A stretch of 64,000 nt of DNA from Pyrenochaeta sp. MPI-SDFR-AT-0127 (Eukaryota > Ascomycota > Dothideomycetes > Pleosporales > Cucurbitariaceae), in the NCBI GenBank assembly GCA_020747015.1, contig JAGTJM010000076.1, forward strand, positions 62,001 to 126,000, given 5' to 3'. This document shows positions 22,750 through 33,698 of the stretch, one piece after another (position 1 is the stretch's first letter; every line of letters starts with the position of its first letter). The position numbers were made by a program, and so were the translations under genes. The notes under the pieces were generated by a model. It saw only the letters and a program-made list of their open reading frames with translations, was not told the origin of the DNA and made no database searches.

Positions 22750-23885
22750 GGCGTTGAGACTGGGCAGTCAGGCGTACGAGAAAGACTCTGTGTGCATGCG
22801 GTCGCAACAAGAACTCCTTTAGGTTGACGTAACCAAGTGAAGAGTTGTTGCGTAGTAGCGGGGTCATAGTTCACAGAGGGTAGCTTTGGACCACGCCGAA
22901 ACTTTAGAAAACCAACTACGGCGAGTCTTGCGAGAGACTACAGTTGGGCGATTGGGTGTGGGTCCCTTTGTTCAGCGTCTTAGTGCTTTCGTGGCTTAAC
23001 TTCGGACATTAGCGCTACGTATCTCGCAGCTCGTATTTCGCTAACTTTGATTCACTTGGCGATCTGGACGGAGCCTAGTACGAATAGTTGCCAGCTAGGA
23101 TTACCCGTTACCATCTGCCGATATCTTGGTAAATCGAATATCGTGTGCTCTACTCCTGCGATCTGAGAATGCTTATTCAGCCTCAATGGCAATATCTGAA
23201 CAGTGTTGTGCATTGTCCTGCTGTGTACCCTCCTACCTACTGTGTCAAAATAATGTAGACAAATCAAAGCGCATATCGCCAATGCGGTTCTCGAAATCCA
23301 ATTTAATCAGTGCTCAGAAAGAGTTGATAATCTACGAGGTAGCACGCAAGCTAATCATTGTGAACGCCAAAATGACGTTCATAGTCCTGACACTACCAGC
23401 TTTGCACAGTATAGGGCCATGCAGGAGAGACGCGGAAACGTTCAAACGCATAAAAAGCCCCTTGAACACGTGCAAACAAGCAATTGACAGTCCTGGTGCG
23501 GCTTGCGAACATAAGTGTGCATGGAACATTTGCGAGCAATCTTCCGAAGACAAGCATTAGTTGAACGACGAACGAACTTCAAATTCCAGATGGGCCATAA
23601 GAAGTTAGATTAATCTCACCTGATAACGTGCGTGCAGACTCCCTTGTTTGAAGCGTCCCAAAGGCGCCTTTGAGCTTCCAGAATGTGGATAAAAGCCACT
23701 GTCATGAACTTACACGGACCGTTTTGCTTGTCACGCACCCCAACTAGCAGCTTGCTGTTTCAATCGCGTGAAGTTCGTGAGAGCATGGTTCAATATTACG
23801 CGCATGCTGTGATCAATACAAATACACTACAAAGATAAGTGCTCTTCCTCAAATTCGAGAATCCTAGTCTACCTCAGCTACCAAC
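22750..23885. other. divergent intergenic region
   Basis: 1.1 kb between the starts of the sterol glucosyltransferase (minus) and the GH43 gene (plus), holding both promoters. Open stretches up to 144 codons (23126-23560) show no domain or coding signature. Confidence 0.5.
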
Positions 23886-25764
23886 ATGTTAGCAACATTC
23901 AATGTTATCCTTACAACTATGGTTATAGTCGGATCGACCCTTAGCTCGTCCACCAGCAACAAGACCCATTACAATCCCGCCATTCCGGGCTGGCATAGCG
24001 ATCCAAGTTGTGTTTTTGTCGCCGAGAGAGACAACACGACGTTCTGTACCTCATCCACATTCCTTTTGATACCCGGACTCCCCATCCATGCAAGCAAAGA
24101 CCTCTCGAGCTGGAAACTCGTCAGCCATGCCGTATCACGCAAAAGTCAATATCCTGAGTACGATCAGTCTCTTGCTCAGATAGATGGAATATGGGCTGCC
24201 ACTATCAGGTACTACCAAGGGACTTTCTACATCATTACGATCTACCGTAAAGCAACAGTCGATGCCAGAATCAATCAAGGATTAATTTTCAAAACGACCG
24301 ATCCGTACAGTGACCAAGCTTGGAGCGATCCTATTCGATATGACGCGGAATTCATTGATCCAGACCTCTTCTGGGATGACGACGGCACAGCATACGTTGC
24401 TACTGCAGGCACCTATCTGCAGACTGTTGATCTAGAGACCGGCGTTTTCAGCGAAGCGCGGCGAATTTCGAACGGCACAAGTGGCGAATTTCTTGAAGGC
24501 CCTCATCTCTACAAGAAAGATGGAATCTACTATCTTCTTGTGGCCGAGGGGGGCTCTGGAATAAACCACACTGTCACTATCGCTCGGTCGAAAGACATCT
24601 GGGGCCCATATGAAAACTATGATGGGAATCCAATTCTATCAAACAAAGACACGACGGAATACTTTCAAAACGTCGGCCACGCTGACCTGTTCCAGGACGC
24701 AAGGGGCCGGTGGTGGGCGACGGCTTTGTCATGGCGATCCGGGCCTGAAGCCAATAACTACCCCATGGGTCGAGAAACAGTAATGACGCCTGTGACCTGG
24801 AAGAATGGTTGCTGGCCAGTCATCTCCCCTGTGCGTGGCATCCAGAGCGGATGGTACCTCCCTTCCTCGCGAAACCTCCCCGGCGATGGTCGATTCGTCG
24901 ACGAAGCCGACGTTATTGATTTCGAACCCAACTCGACGATTCCGCGCCATTTTGGATTCTGGAGGTGGCCCGACACAACTGCGTATGCTCTCTCGCCACC
25001 CGGTCATCCCAACACACTTCGTCTGACGCCGTCGGTTGGGAGCATCATAGCAGGATTTGAGAATTACACGGCTGGCTACGATATTGAAAACTTCACCTTG
25101 ACCATGCGCCTACAGACGGACACTGTGTTCCAGTACAGCGTCGACATGTCGTACGCTCCACAGGTTGCAGGTGAAGAGGCCGGCGTGACCGTGTTCCTCA
25201 ACCAGGTTCAAAATATCAACCTTGGTATAACCCTGCTGTGGGAAAATGTTTCAGGATCCTCGGGTAGTTCAAATTCTTCTCTTACCCTCCATTTGCGCTT
25301 CCTTGTGTCTGGCTTGGGAAGCCATCAGGACAACATCCCTGCGCCGTCCAACATGCCTGTTCCACGGACTTGGCTGCAAGACCCGATCCGGCTTATTATT
25401 CGCGCTGTGAACGAAACTCACTACGTGCTTTCTGCCGCATCCTGTCTGTATCCGAGCGAAGAATTTATTGTTGGAACCGCACCAGCTACTATAGTAAGTG
25501 GTGGCGACGGGCCCTTCACAGGTACGTGTTCCCCTTGGTCCTTTTCGCTCGGCTTGTGGATGTCCAACATCTGCTGACTCTCTAAATCCAGGCTCGCTTG
25601 TGGGAGTGTACGCAACAAAAAATGGTGGAAATGGAACCACACCAGCTTATGTCTCCAGGTGGAGGTATCAAGGCCTTGCCCAGTCGATTGATAATGGGCA
25701 ATTGGTTCCCTCGCGATTCTCTCACCCAGATTTGAACTCATTAAATCTAGAGTATCTAGGTTAA
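23886..25764 (+). CDS. Secreted GH43 glycoside hydrolase (beta-xylosidase / alpha-L-arabinofuranosidase type)
   Basis: Two exons, 23886..25521 and 25592..25764, with a 70-bp intron, giving 602 aa. Hydrophobic N-terminus MLATFNVILTTMVIVGS is a signal peptide. GH43 five-blade propeller with the three acidic catalytic positions visible: D39 in GWHSDPSC (general base), D158 in FIDPDLFWDDDG (pKa modulator) and E204 in FLEGPHLYK (general acid). A C-terminal beta-sandwich follows from about residue 330. Many N-x-S/T sites fit an extracellular enzyme attacking xylan or arabinoxylan side chains. Exon 2 supplies the ending SLVGVYATKNGG and RWRYQGLAQ; without splicing the protein would stop early. It is single copy here with no neighbouring cell-wall enzymes. 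Confidence 0.95.
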
Positions 25765-26533
25765 ATTTCTTGGTGGATCATGGAGAAGTGAATATTTGTT
25801 AGGGGAAGATAAATATTTGTGCTGAAAAGGAGACAGTTCGAAGGTGATAAACAGGCCGTGACTTGTCGCTGGGGCGTAATCGGTCGCATCCAAGATAGAA
25901 TTTGATTAATCATGGATCCAAAATTGCCAACCTTTGAGATCTCTAACATCATCTCACACCACAGTAGCCAAGTCCATAGAAATGTTAAGATCATTCCATC
26001 CATAGAGTATAGTAGGGTCCTAGGTATTCGTCCAAGCTAAACTTTTCAACAATGCCCGATATGAAGGGAGCTATTCCCATCCGTATGAACTCTACAATGG
26101 CTGATGGATTGTACGGCGCTAGTCACTGTTATACCCAGCAGCCAGACAAGCCCTCTACTGTCATCAGTAGCAATCTATGTAATGTAGCTTTTATGTAGCT
26201 TTTCCCTCTTTGGCCTAGCGCAGTATAAGCGCGTTGCCGACATTTTTCAACTACAGGCCTCTGCTGTGGTACTAACTTTTGTGGCCTCTACTGTAGCATT
26301 GTCGCAATTAGGGCACAATATAATAGTACGGGGTGAAGACTAGTCACTCAAACTGGACAAGAGCTACGGCTACTGCGAATCATTTCTCTACTACACCTCC
26401 TTGCTCTACTACCTCTTCTTGCTCGGCTGCCTATGCTTCTCTACTTGTGCGCCATGTGCAGCCGGTAGCGGCTGCAGTAGCCCTTAATGTGGAGGGCACG
26501 TTATGACACCGAGAGGTTAAACATTTAGGTAAT
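25765..26533. other. convergent intergenic spacer, repeat-like
   Basis: 769 bp, no gene. Short duplications such as ATGTAGCTTTTATGTAGCTTTT (about 26180) and GGCCTCTGCTGT / GGCCTCTACTGT (about 26256 and 26283) suggest old repeat debris. Confidence 0.4.
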
Positions 26534-27163
26534 CTAGCAATGATTGGCTGGTGAGCTGGTAGAAGCACCGCAGAAATTATCGCCAGCTTTCCCCCGCATA
26601 TAACCATAAATCAACGCTTGACCATTATCACCCAATTGAGTGGAACCAGCAATGTATCTTCCACATGCCCCTGTGATTCGAGCCAGCGAATCGGCGTATT
26701 GGCTTTGAAAAAGAAGCCATGATCTGTTTGGGCTACGGTTGCACGCGAAGGCAACAACGCTCCCACGAATAGAGAAGTAAGACATGTTCGCACTGACGAA
26801 CGAAGGTTCTGCAAAGTTACAAACAGTCAATAGAGTATCAGATGTTAGTGAGTTGGACTGCTTACTCATCTGGTCCTTGAGAGCTTGTACTGCATCATCA
26901 CAGTTGCGAGGGTCTAAAGTGAATCCGCAACCGCACCAAATGCGGTCGTTCTGGCGAGGTTCGAGAGCGTTCCTTCTGTTGACGGGGATCATGCCAGTCG
27001 GGCTGCGTTTCATCTCGGGAGCATCAGAGAGCTTAGTAATGACTTCGGTGCCGTCTTCTTTAGTGAAAACTGCGTAGTCACCGTCGGTGGTCCCAAGCGG
27101 AATTGTGAAGGCTTGGGCCAAAGCCACAAGAGCAAAGGCAGTAGCAATGTTTACAAAGCGCAT
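26534..27163 (-). CDS. Small secreted cysteine-rich protein, possible effector
   Basis: Start at 27163 gives signal peptide MRFVNIATAFALVALAQA. An upstream in-frame ATG at 27466 is rejected because it would bury the signal. The propeptide ends in basic sites (MKRSP, VNRRNA, EPRQ) suited to Kex2-type cleavage. The mature part has CGCGFTLDPRNCDDAV, GSVVAFACNRS, TGACGRY, NFCGAS and a C-terminal NHC. A 57-bp intron 26809..26865 (GTAAGC donor, CTAAC branch, GCAG acceptor) is likely, giving 190 aa and seven mature cysteines. The intron is in phase and stop-free; if kept it adds 19 residues and an eighth cysteine. No named family is recognised. Secretion and cysteine content suggest a role outside the cell, but nothing shows what it does. 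Confidence 0.75.
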   Translation of the reverse strand: MRFVNIATAFALVALAQAFTIPLGTTDGDYAVFTKEDGTEVITKLSDAPEMKRSPTGMIPVNRRNALEPRQNDRIWCGCGFTLDPRNCDDAVQALKDQMSKQSNSLTSDTLLTVCNFAEPSFVSANMSYFSIRGSVVAFACNRSPNRSWLLFQSQYADSLARITGACGRYIAGSTQLGDNGQALIYGYMRGKAGDNFCGASTSSPANHC

Positions 27164-28837
27164 TGTAGAAATAGAGGCGCGTCGTTTCTTCGTGGAATTC
27201 GTTGGCAAGTATGGTCTGAAGATGTTCAAGAGCTTAGAGTACTTGTTAGCATTATATAGATATTGTATAAAAGCCATAGTTTGGGGAGGGAGACGCTGGT
27301 CGCCTAACGCTCTAGATTTGCGACTCGGGTCTCGTATGGACCTAACTTTAAGGTGGCTGCTCGGGTCTCGTATAGCCCTACTTGCATGAGAACAACAAGT
27401 GAGAACAACGAGTCCAATGATATATAGTAACGTCAGCACTAATCCCTTTTTTACTATTCCTCTCATTCCTGCCTTATCTTCAAGTCCTCCGCTGCAGCTA
27501 TATTAGTAAGGCATCTTCTTTTCTTTTGATTTTGAAACCCTGTGTCTCTTCGAGTGTATAGCACCAGAGCATTGGATGCGATCATATCAAGAGTCGAAAT
27601 CATGAAGATATAATCATTCTACCTAAGTTAAAGCTCCCCCACGATATGAAGGGGTTGTGCCAAGTCAGTTGCTTGTGAACAGTGAACGAGTCCGATGGGC
27701 TGGTCGACAGTCTCCAACAGATCCTTCGTGACGCGGCTCATATTGCATCTGAAATAGAAATCCATTAAGCCTTCAGTCTAGGATCAATTTAGTTAGGGCT
27801 GTGCCTGCCTATATGAAGAAAGCATTTCGTAACTCCACATGAAGTTAGACTAATCAGACCAGAGCCTGTCGATGGGGGCCTGCCGATTAGCGAGGACTAT
27901 CCAAACTTCGGACGAAAGCACTCTTTCCGCTGTAACGTGCCCTCCTCTGCCCTTCTTGAGTCCTCGGTGCACCCCGCCAAAATCAACCCGCTTCAACGTA
28001 CAATTGCGTCACAATCACACAGGATAAGAGAGCATAATTTTGCACATGGCTGCTTTAGACACGAGTATGGGCGCCTGTTATGGCCTGTTCTCAGCGCTTG
28101 TTGCACGTCTATAGTCCTTGTTGTCCTTCGGCAGCCGTCGGAGCGTCATCACCTATCAGAACATATCTCTAAGCCGCTGCGACTCGTCTGACCTTTTTGA
28201 GACGGCAGGACTCTATGCGCTGTATTGTTAATGATTGTATTGCTGGCGCGAGTTTACAGCATATAGCCTCATATTCTCCTCTGCTAACATTGACACGGAA
28301 TACATACCTAGCTATCTGACCGCTTTTGATAAGCTGAGCGAAAGCTCCACTTATCAGGTTTTGCAGACTGTCGAATGAAAATATTCTGTAAGAATTGAGC
28401 CTGAGGTTAATTTTATAACTGAATGCGGCGTCTTAGGTGTCCATGTCGCTTGTTCACATACACTCTCCGGCACAGACGGCGTTGCGATAACGGTGACGCT
28501 CGATAGGACGCGTACAGGTTCATATAGGAAAAGGCTAGCCATGTGAACTCTACTCTAAATACTCTGCAGTGAGAAGATTATCTGGCGTACGCGTTGGATA
28601 GACTCAGAAGTGCCTGTAGCAAACTTTTCAAAGTCACGATTTCACTTTCTCAACACGAAATAGGAAGACTACCGGACAAAAAAACCTGCAGAAACTTGCT
28701 CGACGGGCGAATCAGCGGGGCCGGGTTGGTGCCACGTGGCGGTGGCTGTGCTAGTTTGTCGCCGAGGGGAAAAGAATGGAAAGAAATATCGAACCCATCG
28801 CTCACTTGGTACACAGTCCCACTCCATCCAAGACGTC
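27164..28837. other. intergenic, no gene seen
   Basis: 1.7 kb holding the upstream regions of two divergent genes. A 13-bp direct repeat, CTCGGGTCTCGTA, occurs twice about 36 bp apart (near 27324 and 27360). No other structure recognised. Confidence 0.5.
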
Positions 28838-30006
28838 ATGAGTGAAGGCAGCAATGGAGGTGACACACCACCAGAACGGAAAAGGGATAAATTCAACCAG
28901 TTGCTGTAGGTGAACTGCGCCACGAGTAGCCCCGCTTATGCCCCGCCCGCATCCGCATCTTGCAGCCATCCACTATCTGACACCTTTGACAGGCAGAAGA
29001 GTTATAACAAGGGTGAGATAGCACTCAAACACGCGATTGGTCTCGGCGCTACGCAGAATGTAGTTCCCATTGCCCAGCCTTCGACCAGCGGGTCGCCGCG
29101 ATCCGTTGAGGTTGGCTGGCATCCTGTGGGCGGATTAGCGGGCAAGTGGTTCGCGGAGAAGACGGGACTGGGTAAACTGATTACAGACAAAATCAATGAA
29201 TATCCCGATCCGACGCAGCATTGGGCGGTACTAGTAGGCGATTATGCACATCAATTATGGATGGACGAGAATTTCGATGTCATCTACACGAATGCACGAG
29301 TCGATCCGAAGGAGTGGGTTCCAGTCGACATAAGCGGTATGATGTGTGCTTACGGTTGTGTTTAGGTGGAGGACATTCCAAGTTGGAGAGACGTGCTTCA
29401 ATGACGATGCAGTCAGGAGAGCCGGTGAGTGCGTTGCGTAAAGATGTAAGGCACATGATACTAATTACACGACATCTAGGCGAGGCTGTCATACAACAAA
29501 TTCGTAGCTCACGCCCGGGCTACAATCTGATCAGCAACAACTGTCAGACGTACGTTCTGCAGCTCCTCGATGCTATCAGGGTCTCCCAGGTGAAGGAGTT
29601 CGGCACTACGCTAGCTGTATACCAGCGTCTATTTGGAACTGGAAAAGTGTCAGAGCTCTTTGTGGATGAAGACGGCAATTCACAACCCGAGAATCCGGCA
29701 GGTGAGGCGGTGGTAGTAGCCCCGCTAGAGGGCCAGGAGATAGGGGTCATTGGCGGCACAGGTAGCCATAATTCTGTGCTATATCACCATCCTGAGGCGT
29801 TGCTACATCAGGGCCAGGATAGTGCTGGCGGGCCCTCGCAGCAGAACTCAATTCTATTTGCGCAACAGGTCATGAATGCGAACACCACGCAACTCAATGC
29901 GCAAGAGGAGATGCATAGAGGCATAGATGAAGATGCCAAGATAGATCAGAAAGGGAGAAGCTGGAGCGAAAAGACGAATGCTCTTCTTTGGAAGTTCAAG
30001 CGATAG
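28838..30006 (+). CDS. Putative permuted papain-fold (PPPDE/LRAT-like) protein
   Basis: Four exons: 28838..28905, 28993..29336, 29383..29424 and 29480..30006, sum 981 nt, 326 aa. The order of putative catalytic residues is His first (HWAVLVGDYAHQLW, about residue 99), then Cys in a conserved-looking NNCQTYVLQLLDAI (about 173). This is the permuted papain layout of PPPDE deubiquitinase-like and LRAT/HRASLS-like proteins. The assignment rests on this motif order only. Exon 3 is 42 nt and restores VGETCFNDDAVRRAG between the two halves. Its acceptor (29382) was chosen because the nearer TTTAG acceptor breaks frame. The C-terminal 120 residues are low-complexity and Gln/Asn-rich, with a basic end. 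Could be a thiol hydrolase or acyltransferase. Confidence 0.7.
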
Positions 30007-30354
30007 GCTCGACGACACAGCTTACAGAGCTTGTTTGCTATAGAAGATCGAGAAGACGAGATCAGTTCTCTGCTTGGGCTGGTGGCCAAGTCTACCAGAT
30101 CGCCCAAGACGCGGAGTCAAGCCAGCCTTGCGGAGCTGCAGCATTTCTCAGTAGTTAGTATCCTTCGTTAGCAATGGGGGTCTTGCTGGGTAGCTGCACA
30201 CCATAGGCAACATAGCCACGCCCCAGTGAGGCTTTCAGCGACACTGCAAACTTTCTTCACTCAAATACCATTAAATGGATGGGAAATTGTTTAGCATGTT
30301 GTTACTATTTCTAGGTACAATGGAATAGTCTTCTTAGGCAGTGTTGACAGCACG
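30007..30354. other. convergent intergenic spacer
   Basis: 348 bp between two 3' ends. No gene or repeat seen. Confidence 0.5.
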
Positions 30355-31991
30355 TTAGTAGGCGTAGAATACACTGCCACCATCGCGCCTCAACCTGCGG
30401 TTCATAACCTGCAACCATACTCTTAATACCCATGCCGCAGAAATACTCGCCGCAGCAAACGAGGCATTGCTGCTCATAGCAATGACGTATTTAGGGCCAT
30501 CGCTCTTGGGGTACAGATAAGGTGTGTATATAAAACTTGCCATTGAGATGACATTGACAATAGAGAGCGAGACAGCTTTCTTTTCGGGAGTCTGCCCAAG
30601 AGTACCAGAGACCCAGCCGAGGATGACGGAGTTGACAGAGTAGACGCCTGTAGACAAGTGTCAGTAAATCTGATCGAAAGCGCCAGACCAGGGCGGACAG
30701 GAAGCTGGAGCCACATACCCGAGGCGAAAAGAAAACAGGATATGTAGCGTGCGGGCGTATTGAGTGTAATAGCGCTGGTAGCAAAGCCGATTATGGCGAT
30801 GCCCATCATAATCGTGATGTGCCATGTCCGATCATTGAACTTTCCAGATGAGATACCAATCAGGATGCCCACTGCGCCCGCCACTAGGGTGGGTGGCGCC
30901 GTGAGAACAAGCGTGATGGTCGTGTTGTACCCAAGAGATTTGACCACAGTCGGAAAAAACTGTCTCCTATGAGCGAGATGTGCTTAAAGGTAGAGTGAGA
31001 TGATATGCACGTACCTGATTGAACGAAGTCGCACTCAAATGCATGTTCTGCATGAAAACAAGCAAGTATAGCCTCGGGTCCCGCAGCGCTTGCATGAATC
31101 CAGCCCGCGCACCCTTGCTCTGCTCAAGGCCAACAGTGTCTCTCTGAATTCGATCGTGCGCGAGTTGGCGCTGCTGGGGCGTCAACCATCTTGTCGTAAG
31201 TGGTTCATCTGGAAGCAGGAAGATGCAGACAATAGCCATTCCAATCGTAACCACTCCTTCAATGATGAAAAGCCACTGCCAGCCGTGCATCCGATACTTG
31301 TCATCTAGGGTAGCAAACGTGGCAGCTGCGATAAGGCCAGCGAAGGCGACAGCAAAGATATTGCCGGCATAGAGAATTGACACTCGAGTAGCAATCTCCT
31401 TTCGCGTGTAGAACAAGCTGAGAATGTATAAAGCACCTGGGTAAAACGGCGCTTCAACGAAACCGAGGAAGAAGCGCACCAACACTAAGCCAGCGTAGTT
31501 TTTGACGAGCGCAGTAAGAGATGCAACAGTACCCCAGACCATCATGCAGGTAGCCATGTATAGCGAAGGCCGTACCTTTTTGGACGACATAAGCATGTTG
31601 GAAGGAATTTGGGCGAAAAGATAGCCAACATAGAGAATGCTGATACAAGTGTTGTACTGAGAACCAACAAGGCCCAAATCTTCCTCAAGGTCGTTCAGTC
31701 TTGCGTTGGCGATTGCATTTTGGTCGAGTTTGTTCCTGGTAGGAGTCAAAACTTGTGCGACTGCAATCCCCGGAACACTTACAGGAAGTACATGCAAAAG
31801 AGAGCTGGCATGATGCGATAGTCCAGTTTGCGTACTAGCGCTATCTCTTCTGGGTCAGTTTTCGCAGCTGCGCCAGTGTAATCGGCGCCGTCGAGCGTTC
31901 CTTGCGCCTTCACATTCTTCTCGCATGCTGCGATGTCATCGAGCTGAAGCGCAGGATTCTTCTCTGTATCATGTTGGTTCATGGAGCCCAT
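30355..31991 (-). CDS. MFS transporter, Dal5/anion:cation symporter type
   Basis: Four exons: 31783..31991, 31015..31735, 30719..30959 and 30355..30647, sum 1464 nt, 487 aa. N-terminal cytoplasmic stretch ends LVRKLDYRIMPALFCMYFL (helix 1). Then come NKLDQNAIANARL and SQYNTCISILYVGYLFAQIPSN, typical of the allantoate-permease (ACS) branch. LVRFFLGFVEAPFYPGALYI is the helix 4-5 motif, and TSFNQ joins FFPTVVKSLGY across an intron. Twelve helices are expected. The family takes up small organic anions (allantoate, nicotinate, sugar acids and others). It is divergent from an aldolase gene 673 bp away and probably co-controlled with it. The real substrate is unknown. Confidence 0.93.
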
Positions 31992-32664
31992 GTTGAAGAC
32001 TTGTGAGCAGCTCGTGGATAGAGTGTGAGCTTGAGTTCAGGACTGTGAAGGACCATCTCTTTCTATACAATCCAGCTGGACGAATGTTCCCCAGAAAGTC
32101 TGCCGCTCAAAGACAACCCCGGACTTTCCCCAGACCCCAGAGTACTCGCGAGTCGGACCAACTCTAGAAACAATACAACTCTGCTCATGCGTTGAGTCAT
32201 TGAGAGCATCTAGGGCGTTGGGGTTGCACTTCTCGGCTAAGAAACATGATCGCTTGCTCAAAATGGTTCAAACAAGCGCCATAGTGCGGAAATGGTGGCG
32301 CTTCTCGCGGACAAAGTCAAGTCCGTATCACGCGGGGCCTGACGAGCTTGAGCTACACACGAGCCTCGGAACGACGCGCAGTAGCTACTCCCATCTTCCT
32401 CACCCGTGTTACGATTACGGTTTCCCATCGATCGCTAACGGACTTTACAAAGCCCGCCAGGCGATCTCTAGCCAGATGGCCTGTCTCAAGGCGCAGGGTA
32501 ATGGCAATGGATCTGCGATGAGTTGGGATGATAATCAGCATATAACTTGTGCTGTCGAGCTTAAGATCAAACACCAAGTCTCATCACATCATCCCCATTA
32601 CGTCTTAACCAATCTTCATTCTACCTTTCCCGCCTATTGAAATCTTTAAAGCTTTGTAATCACA
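31992..32664. promoter_or_regulatory. divergent promoter of MFS transporter and aldolase
   Basis: Shared 673-bp upstream region. It holds GCGGAC and GTCCGT facing each other, i.e. CGG-N12-CCG at 32308..32325, the inverted-triplet form bound by Zn2Cys6 dimers. A 146-codon open stretch at 32200-32640 has no coding features and is ignored. Confidence 0.45.
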
Positions 32665-33636
32665 ATGGGTTCCATGCGTGAAGTTACCGACGCCCCCCAG
32701 ATCGACCTCGCAGGTCTTGTCCCTGCTCCTGTGACGCCCTTCAACAGAGATGGATCGGTCGATTATGCCGCCATTCAACGACTAGGTTCCTGGCTTGGTA
32801 GCATACCGGGTGTCAAGGGGTTGGTTGTTCTTGGTCACGCCGGCGAAGGCACCTTTCTCACACAAGAAGAGCAAGTGGACGTCATCAAAGCGTTTGTCAA
32901 ATCTGTCGACAACAAGATTCCCATTATTGCCGGTATTACGACTGAAGGAACTGAAGTTGCCGCACTTGAGGCTCAACGCGCAAAAGCTGCGGGGGCACAG
33001 GCAGGACTGTTGTATCCTAGCCATGGTTGGTTGCGGTTCGGATACCAAGACGGTGCTCCACAAGACAGATACAAGACTGTGTACGAGAAGTCCGGACTTC
33101 CACTTATTCTGTTCCAATATCCCGACAATACCAAGGCAACCTATAGCCTGCAGACATTGCTAGATATTGCTGCCCAACCGGGTGTCATCGCCATGAAAAA
33201 TGGCGTTCGTAACATGCGCCGTTGGGACGTCGAGATCCCCATCATCAGGAAGCGGAATCCTGACCTCACAATCCTCACGTGTCATGACGAGTACTTGTTG
33301 CATACTTGCTTTGATGTTGACGGTATGCTTGTCGGCTACGGAAACATTGCACCAGAACCGTTACTGGAGATGATCGAGGCGGGCAAGGCGCGAGACTACA
33401 CTCGTGCAAGAGCCATCCACGACAGACTGCTTCCAGTGACTAGGAACGTTTATCATAGGGGCTCGCACATGGAAGGCACTGTTGCACTAAAACACGGTCT
33501 GGTAGCCAGGGGCATCTTGGAACATGCGACAGTTAGAAGCGGATTGTTGCCTCTGCCAGATGGTGCTGAGCAGGAGATCCACGCCGCATTCAAATCTGCG
33601 TCACTGGGCAAGGCTTTTGCGCCGAAGTCGGGCTAA
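32665..33636 (+). CDS. DHDPS/NAL-family aldolase
   Basis: Single exon, 323 aa TIM barrel of the dihydrodipicolinate synthase superfamily. LVPAPVTPFNRDGSVDYAAI (residues 18-37) is the family opening. The phosphate/carboxylate loop reads GHAGEGTFLT instead of GTTGE. Catalytic Tyr is Y152 in LFQYPD and the Schiff-base Lys is K178 in VIAMKNG. Fungi mostly make lysine by the aminoadipate route, so members here are usually catabolic aldolases, such as 2-keto-3-deoxy sugar-acid aldolases (the LGA1/GaaC type) or 4-hydroxy-2-oxoglutarate aldolase-like enzymes. The altered loop fits a non-lysine role. Neighbours are a Dal5-type transporter (divergent) and a regulator whose stop lies 62 bp past its own. 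Confidence 0.92.
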   Translation: MGSMREVTDAPQIDLAGLVPAPVTPFNRDGSVDYAAIQRLGSWLGSIPGVKGLVVLGHAGEGTFLTQEEQVDVIKAFVKSVDNKIPIIAGITTEGTEVAALEAQRAKAAGAQAGLLYPSHGWLRFGYQDGAPQDRYKTVYEKSGLPLILFQYPDNTKATYSLQTLLDIAAQPGVIAMKNGVRNMRRWDVEIPIIRKRNPDLTILTCHDEYLLHTCFDVDGMLVGYGNIAPEPLLEMIEAGKARDYTRARAIHDRLLPVTRNVYHRGSHMEGTVALKHGLVARGILEHATVRSGLLPLPDGAEQEIHAAFKSASLGKAFAPKSG

Positions 33637-33698
33637 GAGAAGGTTAAAACAAATTAGGCCTATTTTTCTGTATACTTGTGATTTTGTAGAGCATCCAA

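Noticed and set aside
23126..23560. 144-codon frame in the divergent promoter of the GH43 gene
   Set aside because: No signal peptide, domain or codon bias; opposite strand is equally open over part of it.
27164..27466. Upstream in-frame start for the small secreted protein
   Set aside because: It would place an obvious signal peptide about 100 residues inside the protein; the extra part contains direct repeats, not coding features.
32200..32640. 146-codon open frame in the transporter/aldolase promoter
   Set aside because: No domain, low-complexity composition, and it fills the only promoter space of two clear divergent genes.
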